A stretch of 64,000 bases of DNA from Malikia granosa (GCF_002980595.1 NZ_PVLQ01000011.1:62001-126000), one strand, 5' to 3'; positions 19,553-27,732 are shown, counted from the first letter of the stretch. Program-made: numbers and translations. The notes: generated from the sequence alone by a model not told the origin.

Positions 19553-21262
19553 ATGAAACCCGTCAACCGCCTACTCTGGCAGCGCTTTCTCGACATCGCA
19601 GCGCCCTACTGGCGCTCGGAAGAGCGCTGGCCGGCCCTGGGCCGGCTGATCCTGCTGCTGCTGCTGCTGCTGGGCCAGACCGCCTTTGCCGTGCTGCTCA
19701 ATGAGCAGACCGGCGAATTCACTTCGGCACTGGCGGCACGCGACAGCCACCGCTTCTGGCAGGCGATCCTGCTCTGCCTGGGCCTGCTGGTCGGCGCGGT
19801 GCCGACCTATGCCTGCTACTACTGGGTGCGCGACAACCTGGGCAACCACTGGCGGCGCTGGCTGACCCAGCGCTTCCTGCTGCGCTACTTCGGCGACCGC
19901 CACTATTACTCGCTCAACGGGCTGGCGGCGCTCGACAACCCCGACCAGCGCATCGCCGAGGACATCAACACCTTCACCCAGCGCTCGCTGTTTTTCCTGT
20001 TGATCCTGATCGGCGCGACCATGCAGCTGACCGCCTTCAGCCGGGTGCTGTGGGGCATCTCGCACACCCTGGTCTATTTCCTGGTGGTCTATGCGATCGC
20101 CGGCACGCTGATCACGCTGCGTGTCTACGGCAAGCCCTTGACCGGACTGAACTTCCGCCAGCTCAAGCGCGAGGCGGACCTGCGCTACAGCCTGGTGCGG
20201 GTGCGCGAGAAGGCCGAATCGATCGCGCTCTACCGCGGCGAACCGCAGGAGCTGCAGCAGATCCGGCGCCGTTTCGGCCTGGCCTACGACAACTACCGGC
20301 AGCTGATCCGGGGCCAGTTCTTCCTGAACCTGTTCCAGTATGGCTACAGCATGCTGACCATCGTGCTGCCGAGCATGCTGATCGCCGAGCGCGTGCTGTC
20401 GGGCGAGCTCGAGGTCGGCATGGCGGTGCGCGCCGCCGGTGCCTTCACCGCGGTGCTGAGCGCGGTGTCGGTGGTGATCGACAACTTCGAGAGCCTGAGC
20501 CGCTTCGCTGCCGGCATCGAGCGCCTCGATGCCTTCTCGCACCAGCTCGACAGCCCGGCCGGTAGCGGCGACAGGCAGGCATCCGGCCGCATCGAGTCGA
20601 TCGAGGGGGCGCGCCAGCTCGAGCTCGACGGCGTCACCTTGCAGACCCCAGGCGCCGAACGGGTGCTGGTGCAGGATCTGTCACTGGCAGTGGAACCGGG
20701 CCAGGGCCTGCTGGTCGTCGGCGCCAGCGGCTGCGGCAAGAGCTCGCTGCTGCGCGCCATCGTCGGCCTCTGGGACAGCGGCAGCGGCAAGATCCTGCGC
20801 CCGCATCCGGACGAGATCCTGTTCCTGCCCCAGCAGCCCTACATGCTGCTGGGCAGCCTGCGCAGCCAGCTGCTCTATCCCAGGCAGGAGCGCCAGATCG
20901 GCGACCAGGAACTGCTGCTGCTGCTCGAGCGCGTCAACCTGCCCGACCTGGCCGAGCGTTCGGGCGGCCTGGACGCCGAGCTCGACTGGGAAAAGACCCT
21001 GTCGATGGGCGAGCAGCAGCGGCTGGCATTTGCCCGTCTGCTGCTGACGCAGCCGCGCTACGCGATCCTGGACGAGGCGACCAGCGCGCTCGACCTGGCC
21101 AATGAACGCCGGCTTTATGAACAGCTGCTGGACAGCCAGACCACGCTGATCAGCGTTGGCCATCGCTCGACCCTGCTGGCCTATCATCAGCAGGTGCTCG
21201 AGCTCAGGGGCGACGGAGACTGGTGCGTTTGCCTGGCTCGGGACTACCAATTCCAGCATTGA
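19553..21262 (+). CDS. ABC transporter with fused membrane and ATPase domains, SbmA/YddA type
   Basis: 569 aa, inner membrane. The N-terminal ~340 residues form an SbmA/BacA-like membrane domain with long Leu-rich helices (LGRLILLLLLLLGQTAF) and the family's NPDQRIAEDI motif. The C-terminal ~200 residues are an ATPase: Walker A GASGCGKSS, Q-loop FLPQQPYMLLGSLR, signature LSMGEQQRLA, Walker B YAILDEATSALD. YddA-type transporters are half-size and act as homodimers; the substrate is unknown. The coding sequence ends directly against the AT-rich origin-like segment. Confidence 0.9.
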   Translation: MKPVNRLLWQRFLDIAAPYWRSEERWPALGRLILLLLLLLGQTAFAVLLNEQTGEFTSALAARDSHRFWQAILLCLGLLVGAVPTYACYYWVRDNLGNHWRRWLTQRFLLRYFGDRHYYSLNGLAALDNPDQRIAEDINTFTQRSLFFLLILIGATMQLTAFSRVLWGISHTLVYFLVVYAIAGTLITLRVYGKPLTGLNFRQLKREADLRYSLVRVREKAESIALYRGEPQELQQIRRRFGLAYDNYRQLIRGQFFLNLFQYGYSMLTIVLPSMLIAERVLSGELEVGMAVRAAGAFTAVLSAVSVVIDNFESLSRFAAGIERLDAFSHQLDSPAGSGDRQASGRIESIEGARQLELDGVTLQTPGAERVLVQDLSLAVEPGQGLLVVGASGCGKSSLLRAIVGLWDSGSGKILRPHPDEILFLPQQPYMLLGSLRSQLLYPRQERQIGDQELLLLLERVNLPDLAERSGGLDAELDWEKTLSMGEQQRLAFARLLLTQPRYAILDEATSALDLANERRLYEQLLDSQTTLISVGHRSTLLAYHQQVLELRGDGDWCVCLARDYQFQH

Positions 21263-21500
21263 TACTCAAATCTTTTCTCTTATTAACTCTTTTTAGATTA
21301 ATAAAAGAAATAGTCGTAGTAGTAGAGCCTCGCCAGTTTCCGTGGACAAGGCTTTTTTGCGCCATCGAATCAAATGACTGGACAGTGGACAAGCTTGTGG
21401 ACAAGGTTCGCGGTGGCGCGGGAGTCGATGCGAGCAAGCCTGCCGTCGTGACCAAGTCTGTGGATAAGCTGCTGATGCCTTCAATCTTGTACACAGCCTT
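21263..21500 (+). other. Origin-like segment: AT-rich stretch, DnaA-trio-like run and five DnaA boxes
   Basis: There is no gene here. In order: an AT-rich stretch (about 21263-21310) with a near-perfect 12-bp inverted repeat; a run of triplets in one register at 21299-21325 (TAA TAA AAG AAA TAG TCG TAG TAG TAG), eight of nine fitting the DnaA-trio pattern [T/A]A[G/A]; a 15-bp GC-rich spacer; then box-like 9-mers CGTGGACAA (21341-21349), AGTGGACAA (21384-21392), TGTGGACAA (21396-21404), TGTGGATAA (21459-21467, a perfect box) and TTGTACACA on the other strand (21487-21495). The order and strand match basal unwinding elements of bacterial origins. It could be the true oriC or a DnaA-titration or reactivation locus. 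Confidence 0.6.
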
Positions 21501-21543
21501 GTCAAGAAGCCGCACGCAGCCCTCGGCGCTGGAGGGCCGACCG

Positions 21544-21987
21544 TCAGGGTACAACGGCGACTGGCCTGGTCAACGCGGCTTGCTGCAGTTCCAGGCAGTC
21601 TTCCAGCAGGGCTTCCATGTCGCCCGGCTGTACGGCAGAGAAGCCGGTCATCTGGTACTGCTGGAAATAGGCGTTGCTCGAGAACATCAGCGGCCAGTTG
21701 GCACAACGGCGCTGCATCAGCGGAAAGCGCGCCAGCAGTTCGACGTCGTAATGCCTGGGGTCCTGCTTCAGGTTGTGCCACAAGGCATCGAGTGCCGCCG
21801 CTGGGCCCTCGAGGTATTCCATGAAGCTGTGATCGAGGTAGATCAGCTGGCCGGTGATCCCTTCAGCCTGGTTGGCAAGCCGCGCCCGCTCGACGAGCAG
21901 GAACATGTGCAGCGGTCCGATGCGATTCACGATCCGGGACCGGTACAGCAGGCCTTCAATGGCTGGTAGCAAGGGCTGGAGTTCCAT
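21544..21987 (-). CDS. BLUF-domain-like protein with Gln-to-Glu change at the photocycle site
   Basis: 147 aa, a single domain. It aligns with BLUF blue-light sensors across the core: Y15 (LLYRS), N39 (ANQAEGITG), FMEYLEG at 55-61, and W98 (RRCANWPLMF). Canonical BLUF proteins have Gln at the position of E57 (AppA Gln63), which contacts flavin N5 and drives the photocycle. Flavin binding is plausible, but normal photochemistry is doubtful. The start is the ATG at 21987, preceded by GGGAG; an ATG at 22023 lies inside the phasin terminator. It may be read partly from the phasin promoter. Confidence 0.72.
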   Translation of the reverse strand: MELQPLLPAIEGLLYRSRIVNRIGPLHMFLLVERARLANQAEGITGQLIYLDHSFMEYLEGPAAALDALWHNLKQDPRHYDVELLARFPLMQRRCANWPLMFSSNAYFQQYQMTGFSAVQPGDMEALLEDCLELQQAALTRPVAVVP

Positions 21988-22000
21988 GGACGCTCCCGTG

Positions 22001-22037
22001 AAAAAGCCCCGCAACCCGGTCAAGGGTGCGCGGGGCT
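22001..22037 (-). terminator. Rho-independent terminator after the phasin gene
   Basis: On the minus strand AGCCCCGC (22037-22030) pairs with GCGGGGCT (22012-22005), with an inner ACCC/GGGT pair, followed by a run of T. A textbook intrinsic terminator 20 bases after the phasin stop codon. Confidence 0.88.
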
Positions 22038-22056
22038 GGCTGAGCGAGCAGGACGA

Positions 22057-22611
22057 TCAGGCGGCCTTCTTGGCCTTGACGTCGGTCACGGTAGCCGTGT
22101 TCAGCGCGCTGTGGGTCATAGTGTCGATGCTGGCGGCAGCCTGCTCGGAAGCCTGCTTGACAGCCTTCTGGACCGATTCGAACGCGGTGCCGGCAGTGGC
22201 GACGGCGCTCTGCAGCGCGGCGACGGCCTGCTCGGTGCCCTTGGGAGCGTTCTTGACCGCGCTGTCGACGAAGGCGGTGAACTGCTTCTGGGCTTCGGCT
22301 GCGCGGGCTTCGGTGACCTTGGCGAATTCACCGCCGAAACCGGAGGCGATCTCGTACAGTTCGCGGCCGTAGGCGCTGGCCTTCTCGGCAGCAGCCTTGA
22401 GGTCGCTGTTCTGCAGTGCAATGATGCCTTGCACGTCCTTGATGCCGAACAGGGCTTCGGTCTGGGCGGCGCTGTCGGCCATGGTCGACTTCAGTGCCTT
22501 GAGGTTCAGATCGGTCAGGCGCTCGACGCCGGTGACAGCCTGGTTGGCCAGCGCGTAGAAGGCAGCGGCTTGGTCTTTCTGGGTCGAGACGATTTGTTCA
22601 ACGGTCAGCAT
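22057..22611 (-). CDS. phaP: Phasin (PHA granule-coating protein)
   Basis: 184 aa, mostly amphipathic helix. It coats polyhydroxyalkanoate granules and controls their size and number. The N-terminus MLTVEQIVSTQKDQAAAFYALANQAVTGVERLTDLNL and the SALNTA...KAKKAA tail are typical of betaproteobacterial phasins. Ala and Lys/Glu-rich heptads run through the middle. It has a good sigma-70 promoter at 22700-22728 enclosed by two copies of an inverted 12-mer, suggesting repression by a PhaR-like protein, and an intrinsic terminator downstream. Confidence 0.93.
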   Translation of the reverse strand: MLTVEQIVSTQKDQAAAFYALANQAVTGVERLTDLNLKALKSTMADSAAQTEALFGIKDVQGIIALQNSDLKAAAEKASAYGRELYEIASGFGGEFAKVTEARAAEAQKQFTAFVDSAVKNAPKGTEQAVAALQSAVATAGTAFESVQKAVKQASEQAAASIDTMTHSALNTATVTDVKAKKAA

Positions 22612-22678
22612 GGCAATCCTCCTGGATATGGATTAAATCTGCTGCGACGCCTGCCCCGGAAGACTCCCAAGACTTATA

Positions 22679-22748
22679 TTGCACCGCAACATGGAGTCCA
22701 TTCTAGGAGTGGGATCGGACTCGTGCAAGACTTTTTGTTGCGGTGCAA
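22679..22748 (-). promoter_or_regulatory. Phasin promoter framed by a 12-bp inverted operator pair
   Basis: On the minus strand the -35 TTGCAC (22728-22723) and -10 TAGAAT (22705-22700) are separated by 17 bp. Just upstream lies TTGCACCGCAAC (22748-22737), and just downstream, around the expected start site, its exact reverse complement GTTGCGGTGCAA (22690-22679). Two copies of the same site on either side of the promoter is the layout expected for repression, and PhaR is the known phasin repressor. The identity of the binder is inferred. Confidence 0.7.
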
Positions 22749-22757
22749 CAAAAAAAT

Positions 22758-24074
22758 TCAGGCGGCCTCTGGAAGCTCGTGCAAGGGGTCTGGCAGGCGG
22801 TCGGGCAAGGCGACGCAATTGCGTCCAGCGTCCTTGGCGCGGCTGGCAGCCAGCCCGGCACTGGCACTCAGTTCATCCTCGTCCATGCCATGCAGGGGGT
22901 AGAGCGCGACGCCAATGCGGCTCGTCAGCGCGAAGCGCTGGCCGCGCAACAGCATCGGTTCGCTCAGCTTGCGGCGGATCTTGTCCGCCACCTCGAGCGC
23001 CTCGCGCGTGCAGCCGACCGCGGGCAGCAGCACCATGAAATGGTCGCCCTCGCCGCGACCGACCGTGTCCGAGCGGCGCACGCAGGAGGCAATCCGGCTT
23101 GCCACTTCCTGCAGCAGCAGGTCGCCGATGGCATGGCCCCAGCGCGCATTGACGGGCCCGAAATGGTCGAGCTCGATCTGCAGCCAGGCGCTGCGCCCGC
23201 CATGACGCTCGGCCTGCAGCAAGGCCTGCTGTAGCCGGTCCAGGCACAGCAGACGACCCGGCAGCCCGGTCAGCGCATCGAAATGTGCCCGAGGATATGC
23301 GCCCGAGCGCAGGTCGGCTCCGAGCTCGCGCGCGACGCCGAGCAGGCCGACCCGGCGTCCGCCGGGGTCGAACAGGGGCGCGACCCGGGCTGCATGCCAG
23401 CGCCAGTCGCCCTCGGCGTGGCGAATCCGGTACTCGACTTCGCCCTGCCGGCGGCGGCTCGCCAGCGCCCGCTCGATGATGGCCTGGCAGGCCGGCAGGT
23501 CGTCGGCATGCACCAGCCAGGCATGGCTCTGGCCAAGCAGGCGCTCCGGGTCCACGCCGAGCGCCTCGCGCCAGTTGGCCGAGAGCTGCTGGATGCAGCC
23601 GTCGAGGTCGAGCGCGAACACCAGTTCGCTGGCGCATTCGAGCTGGCGCTGCAGCCTCTGCTGGCTGGCGAACAGGGCCTGCTCGAGCCGGTCGCGCTCG
23701 CCCGTGGCAGCCTGCGTGGCGCAGCCCGCCTGCTCGACGCTTGCCTGCCAGCGTGCCTCGGCCGCCTGCCCGTCCTGCTGCAGCGCGGCCAGGCTGAGCC
23801 GGCTGCGACGCAAGGCCTGGTCGGAGCGCCGCTTGCCCAGCCAGAGCCAGACCAGTCCGGCGGCCAGCATCAGTCCGGTCGCCGGCGCAGCGGCGGGCGG
23901 CACGGCCCAGCCGGCCCAGGCCGGCTGCGGCAAGGCGATCAGGGCGATGGGCCCGGCGGTCAGCAATGGGGCGGCGAATCGAGAGGCCGCGGTTCCTCTA
24001 GCACACATATCATTTGATGGTAGGGATTCATGCGGCATTGCAGCATAGTAATTACCATTAGGATGATCTACCAT
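22758..24074 (-). CDS. PAS-GGDEF protein with degenerate active site
   Basis: 438 aa. Two hydrophobic segments near residues 33-58 and 64-80, a coiled coil (~85-145), a PAS domain (~145-255) and a GGDEF domain (~262-425). The signature GGDEF is replaced by EGDHF (342-346), and the first metal-binding region reads IELDHFGPVNA where IDIDHFKxIND is usual. The catalytic acidic residue is therefore missing. The inhibitory-site RxxD is kept (R333-R-S-D336), five residues upstream. This suggests a c-di-GMP receptor and not a cyclase. Starts at 24038 or 24008 are also possible. No EAL domain. Confidence 0.85.
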   Translation of the reverse strand: MVDHPNGNYYAAMPHESLPSNDMCARGTAASRFAAPLLTAGPIALIALPQPAWAGWAVPPAAAPATGLMLAAGLVWLWLGKRRSDQALRRSRLSLAALQQDGQAAEARWQASVEQAGCATQAATGERDRLEQALFASQQRLQRQLECASELVFALDLDGCIQQLSANWREALGVDPERLLGQSHAWLVHADDLPACQAIIERALASRRRQGEVEYRIRHAEGDWRWHAARVAPLFDPGGRRVGLLGVARELGADLRSGAYPRAHFDALTGLPGRLLCLDRLQQALLQAERHGGRSAWLQIELDHFGPVNARWGHAIGDLLLQEVASRIASCVRRSDTVGRGEGDHFMVLLPAVGCTREALEVADKIRRKLSEPMLLRGQRFALTSRIGVALYPLHGMDEDELSASAGLAASRAKDAGRNCVALPDRLPDPLHELPEAA

Positions 24075-24118
24075 GGGTCATCCTGTCTCAACACCGGACT
24101 CCGGGCCGATCCGCCGCC

Positions 24119-24544
24119 ATGCCTTGCGAAATCATCTGGGAACACAAAGGGGTGCTCAAGCGCCTGTCGGGCCATGTGTCGGCTGACGAGTTCGTGCGCT
24201 CGGTCGAGGCGATACAGGCCGACCCGCGCTTCGACGACATCCGCTACGTGATCAATGATTTCAGCCATGTCAGCAGCCACGAGCTCGACGCCGACCTGCT
24301 GCAGGAGCTCGCCGCGATCCAGTACGGCGCGCAGGCCAGCAATCCGCAGGTGCGGGCGGTCTATGCCGGACTGAAGAACGATCCGGAGCTGGCCCAGCTG
24401 TTGCAGTCGATCCTGATCGGCTCGAAGCGCTCGGTCTATCGGGTGGCGCTGTTCGACACCTTGCCGCAGGCCCGCGACTGGCTGCAGGGCGAGATGCGGT
24501 CGGCCTGGCGCAGCGGACTCGGTACCCGCGCCAGCACGGGTTGA
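24119..24544 (+). CDS. Conserved hypothetical protein
   Basis: 141 aa, alpha/beta pattern, no signal peptide. The start MPCEIIWEHKGVLKRLSGHVSADEFVRSVEAIQADPRFDDIRYVINDFSHV resembles SpoIIAA-like/STAS-like proteins, in which short strands alternate with helices. No catalytic motif was recognised. It is divergent from the PAS-GGDEF gene with a 44-bp gap that includes a short GGATGA/TCATCC inverted repeat, so shared regulation with that signalling gene is possible. Confidence 0.6.
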   Translation: MPCEIIWEHKGVLKRLSGHVSADEFVRSVEAIQADPRFDDIRYVINDFSHVSSHELDADLLQELAAIQYGAQASNPQVRAVYAGLKNDPELAQLLQSILIGSKRSVYRVALFDTLPQARDWLQGEMRSAWRSGLGTRASTG

Positions 24545-24587
24545 GTCCACGGCCCGGCCCGCGCGCAGGGCTTAGACTAGCGCCACC

Positions 24588-25205
24588 ATGAGCGCGATTG
24601 CCATCATCGACTTTGAAACCAGCGGGCTGATGCCCGAAGCCGGCGGCCGTGCGACCGAGGTCGCGATCGTGCTGGTCGAACAGGATCGGGTGGTCGACCG
24701 CTTTGCCAGCCTGATGAATGCCGGGGTCTGGATTCCGCCCTTCATCACCGAGCTGACCGGCATCAGCAACGAGATGGTGCGTGCCGCGCCAGCCGCGGCG
24801 CAAGTGATGGCGCAGGCGGCGCAGTTCGTCGGCGACCGGCCGCTGGTCGCGCACAACGCCTCCTTCGACCGCAAGTTCTGGCAGGCCGAGCTGGCGCGGC
24901 TCGGCCTGGCCGCAAGCCAACCCTTTGCCTGCACCGTGCTGCTGTCGCGCCGGCTCTATCCGGACGCGCCGAACCACAAGCTCGGCACCCTGGCCGATTT
25001 CCACGCCCTGCCGCGCCATGGCCAGGCACACCGGGCGCTGTCCGATGCCGAGGTCACGGCCGAGCTGCTGCTGCGCATCCAGCGCGACCTGCGCCAGCGC
25101 CACGGCGTCGCTGCGCCCGGACATGATTTCTTGCAGGCCTTGCAGCAATGCTCCAAGGCCACCCTGCCGCGCTTCTGGCAACGCCAGGCCGGCGCCACCG
25201 CCTGA
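24588..25205 (+). CDS. 3'-5' exonuclease, DnaQ-like
   Basis: 205-aa DEDDh exonuclease. Exo I IIDFETSGL (Asp and Glu), Exo II LVAHNASFDRKFW, Exo III HRALSDAEVTAELL (His and Asp). It resembles stand-alone epsilon-like exonucleases that trim or proofread DNA or RNA. It lacks the C-terminal polymerase-binding domain of the true epsilon subunit, so it is probably not DnaQ itself. It precedes the DAHP synthase gene by 13 bp. Confidence 0.85.
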   Translation: MSAIAIIDFETSGLMPEAGGRATEVAIVLVEQDRVVDRFASLMNAGVWIPPFITELTGISNEMVRAAPAAAQVMAQAAQFVGDRPLVAHNASFDRKFWQAELARLGLAASQPFACTVLLSRRLYPDAPNHKLGTLADFHALPRHGQAHRALSDAEVTAELLLRIQRDLRQRHGVAAPGHDFLQALQQCSKATLPRFWQRQAGATA

Positions 25206-25218
25206 TTTTCCGCTTGCC

Positions 25219-26328
25219 ATGCATACCCCCAGCCAGACCCATACCCAGGACAAGACCCGCACCGACGACCTGCGCATCCGCGCCGTGCGCCCGCTGCTGA
25301 CCCCCGCGCTGCTGCAGGAATGGCTGCCGACGCCCGAGCCGGCGCAGGCCCTGGTCGAAGCCAGCCGGGCCGAGATCGCGCGCGTGCTGCACGGCCAGGA
25401 CGACCGGCTGCTGGTCGTGGTCGGCCCCTGCTCGATCCATGACCACGAGCAGGCGCTCGACTACGCGCGCCGGCTCAAGGAACAGGCCGATGCGCTGCGC
25501 GACGAGCTGCTGATCGTGATGCGGGTCTATTTCGAGAAGCCGCGCACCACGGTGGGCTGGAAGGGCTACATCAACGACCCGCACCTGGACGGCAGCTTCG
25601 CGATCAACGAGGGGCTGGAACGTGCGCGCGCGCTGCTGCTCGACGTGCTGGAAATCGGCCTGCCGGTCGGCACCGAGTTCCTCGATCTGCTGTCGCCGCA
25701 GTTCATCAGCGACCTGGTCAGCTGGGGCGCGATCGGCGCACGCACCACCGAAAGCCAGAGCCATCGCCAGCTCGCCAGCGGCCTGAGCTGCCCGATCGGC
25801 TTCAAGAACGGCACCGACGGCGGGGTCAAGGTGGCGGCCGACGCCATCGTCGCGGCGCAGTCCGAACACGCCTTCATGGGCATGACCAAGATGGGGCTGG
25901 CGGCGATCTTCGAGACCCGCGGCAACCAGGACTGCCACCTGATCCTGCGCGGCGGCAAGCAGCCCAACTACTCGGCCGCCGATGTCGAGGCCGCCTGCGC
26001 CGTGCTGCGCGCGTCCGGCCTGCGCGAGCAGGTGATGGTCGATTGCTCGCATGCCAACAGCAGCAAGCAGCACCGGCGCCAGCTCGAGGTCGGCGCCGAT
26101 GTCGCGGGCCAGATCGCGGGCGGCGAGCGCCGCATCACCGGCCTCATGGTCGAGAGCCACCTGCGCGAGGGCCGGCAGGACATCGTGCCGGGCCAGCCGC
26201 TGCAGCCCGGCGTGTCGGTGACCGACGCCTGCATCAGCTTCGAGCAGACGCTGCCGCTGCTGCAGCAACTCGCGCAGGCAGTGCGCGAGCGGCGCGCGCA
26301 GCAGCCGGCCGAGGGCGACGTGGACTGA
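25219..26328 (+). CDS. aroG: 3-deoxy-7-phosphoheptulonate synthase, class I
   Basis: First enzyme of the shikimate pathway: condenses phosphoenolpyruvate and erythrose 4-phosphate. 369 aa from the ATG at 25219 (MHTPSQTHTQDKTRTDDLRI). Family motifs: LLVVVGPCSIHD, RVYFEKPRTTVGWKGYINDP, GARTTESQSHRQLASGLS, GFKNGTDG, VMVDCSHANSSK. It belongs to the AroF/G/H type regulated by an aromatic amino acid; which one cannot be told from sequence. The frame is open further upstream through the exonuclease gene but shows no similarity there. Confidence 0.95.
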   Translation: MHTPSQTHTQDKTRTDDLRIRAVRPLLTPALLQEWLPTPEPAQALVEASRAEIARVLHGQDDRLLVVVGPCSIHDHEQALDYARRLKEQADALRDELLIVMRVYFEKPRTTVGWKGYINDPHLDGSFAINEGLERARALLLDVLEIGLPVGTEFLDLLSPQFISDLVSWGAIGARTTESQSHRQLASGLSCPIGFKNGTDGGVKVAADAIVAAQSEHAFMGMTKMGLAAIFETRGNQDCHLILRGGKQPNYSAADVEAACAVLRASGLREQVMVDCSHANSSKQHRRQLEVGADVAGQIAGGERRITGLMVESHLREGRQDIVPGQPLQPGVSVTDACISFEQTLPLLQQLAQAVRERRAQQPAEGDVD

Positions 26329-26401
26329 GCTTGCCCCGGGCCGGTCGCTGGGCGACAATGGCAGGATACCCCCCACCGTTCATCAGACAGGAGTCTCCCG
26401 C

Positions 26402-26782
26402 ATGAAAACCGCCATGGACCTGGTCGCCGCCGCCAAGGCGCAGGTTGCCGAAATCTCCGTCGCGCAAGCCGAGGCCGCGATCCGCGATGCCGATGTGCTG
26501 CTCGATGTGCGCGAGGCCGATGAGTTCGCGGCCGGCCATATTCCCGGCGCGGTCCATGCCTCGCGTGGCCTGCTGGAGTTCAAGCTCAGCGGCTCGCCGC
26601 AGCTGGCCAGCCGCGACCTGAGCTTCGTGATCTATTGCAAGACCAGCGGTCGCGCCGCGCTGGCCGCCGCCGCGATGCGGGAGATGGGCTACCTGAAGGT
26701 GCAGTCGATCGCTGGCGGCTTCGACGCCTGGGCCGCCGCCGGCAAGCCGGTGCACAAGCCCGAACTGCCGGCCTTCGAATGA
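26402..26782 (+). CDS. Rhodanese-like sulfurtransferase
   Basis: 126 aa, a single rhodanese domain. The active-site loop is YCKTSGRAAL with Cys near residue 80; CH2-type motifs LLDVREADEFAAGHIPGAVHA and GGFDAWAAAGKPV complete the fold. Single-domain rhodaneses transfer sulfane sulfur to cyanide or protein thiols; the partner is unknown. It follows aroG by 73 bp and is convergent with the p-cresol cluster. Confidence 0.9.
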   Translation: MKTAMDLVAAAKAQVAEISVAQAEAAIRDADVLLDVREADEFAAGHIPGAVHASRGLLEFKLSGSPQLASRDLSFVIYCKTSGRAALAAAAMREMGYLKVQSIAGGFDAWAAAGKPVHKPELPAFE

Positions 26783-26787
26783 AATGA

Positions 26788-26826
26788 AAAGGGCGGAGCC
26801 GGCCTGCGCCAGCTACGCCCCTTCAA
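26788..26826. terminator. Candidate terminator between rhodanese gene and p-cresol cluster
   Basis: AAGGGCGGAGC pairs imperfectly with GCTACGCCCCTT across a 12-nt loop, between convergent genes. Plausible shared terminator, imperfect stem. Confidence 0.45.
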
Positions 26827-26847
26827 TGGCAAGGCTGGTTGCCGGCG

Positions 26848-27732
26848 TCAGAACGGCTTGACCAGGCTCAGGCGGAACAGATTGCCCTTGGGCTCGGGGC
26901 CGCTGCCGCCGTGCACGCTGAATTCCTTGTAGGCGGCGCCCTTGAGGAACAGGCCCGCCGAGGCCACCGGGTAGACCAGCTCGAGGCCGGCGGCATGGCG
27001 CTCGGCCTTGCCGGCGACGGCAGCGGTGCCCTTGTCATGGCTCAGCTGCCACTGGCTGTAGCCGACCACGCCCAGCGAGTAGGCGCCGTAGTTCTTGCCG
27101 ACGCCCCATTCCAGCGACAGCTGCTCGCCCGGGCGCACGCCGTTGTCCTTCTTGCCGTTGTACTCGTAGCGGAACAGCGCCGAGCCGGAAATGGTCTTCG
27201 AGGGGTCGAAGTAGTAGGTCAGGCCGCCGGTCAGCATGGTGGACTTGTAGCCCTTGCCCGGCGAAGTCGGGTCGCCCAGGGTGTTGGACGCGGTGTCCAG
27301 CCACATGCCGGCCGCCGCGACGGCATCCCATTGCGGGCCATGCCAGCCCAGCACCAGCGGGCCGACGTAGACATCGCCCACGCCGCTGTCGCTGGCGTCG
27401 AGCGGGCCGACCTTCACCGAGGTGCGCAGCACCGGGATGATGGTCTCGAAACCGTAGTCGGCGCCGAACAGCTTGGTATCGGTGATCTTGACGATGCGGT
27501 TGGCCAGCGCGGTGACCTGGCCGGAACCGCCGATGCCGTCCTTGGAATCGGGGGCCTGGAAACCGTTGATGTCGTAGTTGACCAGATAGCCCAGGTAGTA
27601 GTTGCCGGCCGGCGGCACGCTCGAGCCCTGCAGGCCCTCGACGCCGGTGACGTAATGGCCTTCGGCCTGCGCAGCTCCGCCTGCCAGCGTGGCCACCAGG
27701 GCCAGCGCGGCACTCATCGTGTTGAATTTCAT
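26848..27732 (-). CDS. Outer-membrane channel, aromatic-degradation (MetA-type) family
   Basis: 294 aa with a signal peptide (MKFNTMSAALALVATLAGGAAQA). The rest alternates short amphipathic strands (YYLGYLVNYDINGF, GAYSLGVVGYSQWQL) and ends in a terminal Phe (LSLVKPF), as expected for a beta-barrel. It resembles the phenol_MetA_deg-type outer-membrane proteins found with aromatic catabolic genes. It is last in the pchACXF operon, 41 bases after pchF, so it probably admits p-cresol or a related phenol. Confidence 0.82.
   Translation of the reverse strand: MKFNTMSAALALVATLAGGAAQAEGHYVTGVEGLQGSSVPPAGNYYLGYLVNYDINGFQAPDSKDGIGGSGQVTALANRIVKITDTKLFGADYGFETIIPVLRTSVKVGPLDASDSGVGDVYVGPLVLGWHGPQWDAVAAAGMWLDTASNTLGDPTSPGKGYKSTMLTGGLTYYFDPSKTISGSALFRYEYNGKKDNGVRPGEQLSLEWGVGKNYGAYSLGVVGYSQWQLSHDKGTAAVAGKAERHAAGLELVYPVASAGLFLKGAAYKEFSVHGGSGPEPKGNLFRLSLVKPF

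Noticed and set aside
21204-21554. 116-codon minus-strand frame across the origin-like segment
   Set aside because: It overlaps the end of the ABC gene and the BLUF gene, has no motif, and the repeated box elements explain the sequence better.
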